From assembly GCF_002843305.1 (NCBI RefSeq), contig NZ_PGSG01000029.1, forward strand, positions 62,001 through 126,000: DNA of 64,000 nt, read 5' to 3'. The position numbers and the translations under genes are program-made. Position 1 is the first letter of the stretch. Each line of letters starts with the position of its first letter. Source of the stretch: Streptomyces barkulensis (GTDB lineage: Bacteria; Actinomycetota; Actinomycetes; Streptomycetales; Streptomycetaceae). Under the pieces are notes generated by a model that saw only the letters and a program-made list of their open reading frames with translations, ran no database searches and was not told where the DNA came from. Positions 61,643 to 64,000 of this stretch are shown here, piece after piece.

Positions 61643-64000
61643 GCCGGTTCCACGCAGAACAGTGCCGCCGCGACGGCGTCGGCGCCCGTCTCGGTCGCGT
61701 TCGTGACGCGCAGCCGGAGATGCTCGCCGGGAAGCAGGGTGCGCAGACCGGTGTCGCATGCCGCGCCCGGGCCCAGCCGGTCGGCCTGCAGGAGAAGGTC
61801 GCGTACCAATGTATGTGCGGTCACCACGACCTCGACATTACCCGGACCGGCGTCCGACGGGGACTCGACCGCTACGTCGTAGTCCGGGACCGGGTAGGCG
61901 AACTCCTTGTCGGTGACCGGCAGATGCACACTGCGCAGGTCCCCGCTGTCGGCGACGAGGAACTCCTTGGCGGAGGACGCGTCGGGGACCAGGTCCTGCG
62001 GCAGGCACTGCCGGTGCGCCGTACGGGCGGCGACGGTCACCTCTATCACTCGCTCGGCCACGACGGCGCCGTCCGCCCGCATCCGGCGCAGAGTCACATG
62101 TGCCTCCCAGGGCTCGGCCGCCTGATTGACGACAGCGAGCACAGGCGCGTCGTCGCCGGGCTGGAGGGTGAGGAGCCGGTCGGCGTAGACGCGGCGCAGT
62201 TCGTGGTAGAGCGGCTTCGGACGGCCGTCGCCGTCGATCGCCGCCCAGGAGCTGACCGGCCAGCAGTCGTTGATCTGCCAGACCACCGTGCCGGCGCACA
62301 CCGGCCAGTGGGAGCGCCAGTGCTCGATCCCGGCGGCCACCGCACGGGCCTGCACGACCTGCGTCAAGTAGTGCCAGCGGTCGAAGCCACCCTCGGGGAG
62401 GACGAAGTGGCGCTCCACACCGCGGTCGAGCTTGCCGTTGCCGTCCTCGGCCTTCTGGTGGTGGAGCATGCCGGGCGAGTCGGGTGCGAGGTCCTCGCCG
62501 GGCAGCGCGCGGCGCAGCGTCGCCATCGCCGGCGGGGCCTGCCAGCCGAACTCGGCGACGAAGCGGGGCACCGAGTCGCGGTACTCGGCGTAGTCCCGGC
62601 GGTTCCACACCTCCCAGGAGTGGTGGGTGCCGTGCGCGGGATCGTTGGGGTGGTGGTCCCAGGAGCCGGACCAGGGGCTGCCTGCGGTGTAGGGGCGGGT
62701 GGGGTCGAGTTCGGCGACGATGCGGGGCAGCAGGTCGAGGTAGTAGCCGCCGCCCCAGGAGTCGCCGTCGAGCTCCGGTTCCCAGTCCCAGTCGCGGAAG
62801 CCCCACAGGTTCTCGTTGTTGCCGTTCCACAGCACCAGGCTGGGGTGGGGCATCAGCCGGACGACGTTGTCGCGCGCCTCGGCCTCCACCTCGGAGCGCA
62901 GCGGCTGTTCCTCCGGGTAGGCGGCGCAGGCGAAGAGGAAGTCCTGCCAGACCATCAGGCCGAGCTCGTCGCAGGCGTCGTAGAAGGCTTCGTCCTCGTA
63001 GATCCCGCCGCCCCAGATCCTGACGAGGTCCACCCCTGCCTCGGCCGTCTGGCGCAGGCGGGTGCGGTACCGCTCGGGGGTGACACGCGAGGGGAAGACG
63101 TCGTCGGGGATCCAGTTCACGCCACGGGCGAAGATCCGCTCACCGTTGACGACGAGAGTGAACCCTGTACCGTGCCGGTCCGCCGAGCGGTCCAGTTCCA
63201 CGGTCCGGAAGCCGATGCGCCGTTGCCAGGAGTCCAGGGGACGTTCCTCGTGCTCCGGACCGGTTCCTTCACCGTCCTTGACGAGCACGAGTTCCAGGTC
63301 GTAGAGGGGCTGCTCTCCATAGCCACGTGGCCACCACAGAGCGACGTCGGGCACGTCCAGCGTGATCACGGCCTGCGTCCCCTCCACGACGCCCCTGGCC
63401 ACGGCGAGCCCCTGCCCGACGGTGGCACGCACGGCGAGCGGCCGTTCCGCTCCTTGTGCGGTCCGCTCGACCTCGACGCTCACCTCGACCCGGCCGGTGC
63501 CGTCGGCCACCGTCACCAGGGGGCGCACGTCGGCCAGCCGGGCCGTCGACCACCGCTCCAGCCGCACCGGTCGCCAGATGCCGGCGGTGACCAGCGTCGG
63601 CCCCCAGTCCCAGCCGAAGCTGCACGCCATCTTGCGGATGTACTGGAACGGCTCGGGGTACACGTTGGGTCGCTCACCCGTCACTGCCCGCACCGAAGCC
63701 GCCTCGTCGTAGGCGGAGGCGAACTCCACCTCCAGGAGGCCGTGCCGACCGGTGACGTCGAAGCGGTAACGCCGGTGCATGTTCCGGGTCCGGCCCAGTT
63801 CCCGACCGCCGAGAGTGATCGTCGCCGCGGTGTCCAGGCCGTTGAAAACCAGATCGGTCCGCTCGTGCGCCTCCCCGGAGGTATCGGCGGCACGCAGATC
63901 ACGGATGTATGTCCAGGCTCGCTGCCCCACCCAGGCCACGTCCTTCTCGTTGGTGCCGAGGAAGGGGTCGGGGATCAGTCCGGCCGAGAGCAGATCGGTG
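61639..64000 (-). CDS. Beta-mannosidase, GH2 (partial, continues past the right edge)
   Basis: The frame is open from the window edge (64000) to TGA at 61641-61639, about 786 residues. It lacks roughly the first 40-60 residues. The sugar-binding domain (DLVFNGLDTAATITLGG) and immunoglobulin-like domain precede the GH2 barrel, where NERIFARGVNWIP-like sequence, acid/base glutamate in WNGNNENLWG and nucleophile glutamate in FVAEFGWQAPP are intact. It releases mannose from the non-reducing ends of mannooligosaccharides, most likely in the cytoplasm; the N-terminus needed to judge export is outside the window. It is followed in 4-bp overlap by the LacI gene. Confidence 0.93.
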   Translation of the reverse strand, partial: TDLLSAGLIPDPFLGTNEKDVAWVGQRAWTYIRDLRAADTSGEAHERTDLVFNGLDTAATITLGGRELGRTRNMHRRYRFDVTGRHGLLEVEFASAYDEAASVRAVTGERPNVYPEPFQYIRKMACSFGWDWGPTLVTAGIWRPVRLERWSTARLADVRPLVTVADGTGRVEVSVEVERTAQGAERPLAVRATVGQGLAVARGVVEGTQAVITLDVPDVALWWPRGYGEQPLYDLELVLVKDGEGTGPEHEERPLDSWQRRIGFRTVELDRSADRHGTGFTLVVNGERIFARGVNWIPDDVFPSRVTPERYRTRLRQTAEAGVDLVRIWGGGIYEDEAFYDACDELGLMVWQDFLFACAAYPEEQPLRSEVEAEARDNVVRLMPHPSLVLWNGNNENLWGFRDWDWEPELDGDSWGGGYYLDLLPRIVAELDPTRPYTAGSPWSGSWDHHPNDPAHGTHHSWEVWNRRDYAEYRDSVPRFVAEFGWQAPPAMATLRRALPGEDLAPDSPGMLHHQKAEDGNGKLDRGVERHFVLPEGGFDRWHYLTQVVQARAVAAGIEHWRSHWPVCAGTVVWQINDCWPVSSWAAIDGDGRPKPLYHELRRVYADRLLTLQPGDDAPVLAVVNQAAEPWEAHVTLRRMRADGAVVAERVIEVTVAARTAHRQCLPQDLVPDASSAKEFLVADSGDLRSVHLPVTDKEFAYPVPDYDVAVESPSDAGPGNVEVVVTAHTLVRDLLLQADRLGPGAACDTGLRTLLPGEHLRLRVTNATETGADAVAAALFCVEPA

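Overview
This window is chromosomal DNA from a Streptomyces-type actinomycete. It is GC-rich, with many GTG starts and short spacings, and it carries whiH, hrdB, parE/parC, sepH and cutRS in the order I recall from the conserved core around S. coelicolor SCO5819-SCO5868. Identification is from protein and motif recognition alone; no database was searched.

Layout. (1) 1-1070 is the tail of what looks like a mobile or foreign segment: a partial gene, a membrane-anchored orphan and a 59-aa gene. It ends at a 49-bp inverted repeat abutting an N-terminally truncated DUF4192 gene. (2) 1.1-17.5 kb is a conserved housekeeping block: an NrtR-type Nudix regulator, whiH (sporulation), hrdB (principal sigma factor), a DUF7455 protein, parE, a DUF485 protein, a sucrase/ferredoxin-like protein, a CobW GTPase, parC, and an active/inactive M16 protease pair. 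(3) 17.6-33.2 kb holds a c-di-AMP riboswitch with an M23 peptidase, a GntR regulator, HPr, a GNAT/acyl-CoA-synthetase fusion acetyltransferase, DUF5998 plus a phosphodiesterase, thymidine kinase, a VOC protein, a sulfurtransferase, sepH, a sugar-lactone-type oxidase, ferrochelatase, an inositol-phosphatase family enzyme and a 57-aa protein. (4) 33.3-43.3 kb holds cutRS, DUF4193, a thioesterase/dut/DUF3710 operon, a degenerate ABC ATPase, an OB-fold/DUF3159 pair and two TrkA-type potassium subunits. (5) 43.4-51.5 kb holds an MMPL exporter with a divergent MarR regulator, an SDR-DUF2867 protein, a KimA-like APC transporter and a TrmA-like methyltransferase. (6) 51.5-54.6 kb is an accessory scar: a repeat-bearing leader, a frameshifted TIGR02391-like pseudogene, a complete 1057-bp IS5-type element, a PIN-domain gene whose stop codon lies in the IS terminus, and an orphan ORF. 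(7) 54.6-64 kb is a mannan-utilisation locus: two secreted GH5 mannanases (one with two CBM10-like modules, one with CBM2), mannose-6-phosphate isomerase, a ROK sugar kinase, a LacI regulator and a GH2 beta-mannosidase that runs off the right edge.

How the genes work together. The mannan locus reads as one pathway: secreted mannanases cut mannan, beta-mannosidase releases mannose, the ROK kinase phosphorylates it and ManA isomerises it. TTAACCGGT-type palindromes recur in the locus, one directly downstream of a TTGACA-N17-TACGTT promoter, and are candidate LacI operators. The c-di-AMP riboswitch, KimA-like transporter and paired TrkA proteins link wall remodelling and potassium control. Several genes (nrtR, the sucrase/ferredoxin gene, the acetyltransferase, DUF5998, the OB-fold gene) start 6-7 nt after a TAGGNT- or TATGAT-type -10 box, suggesting leaderless transcripts.
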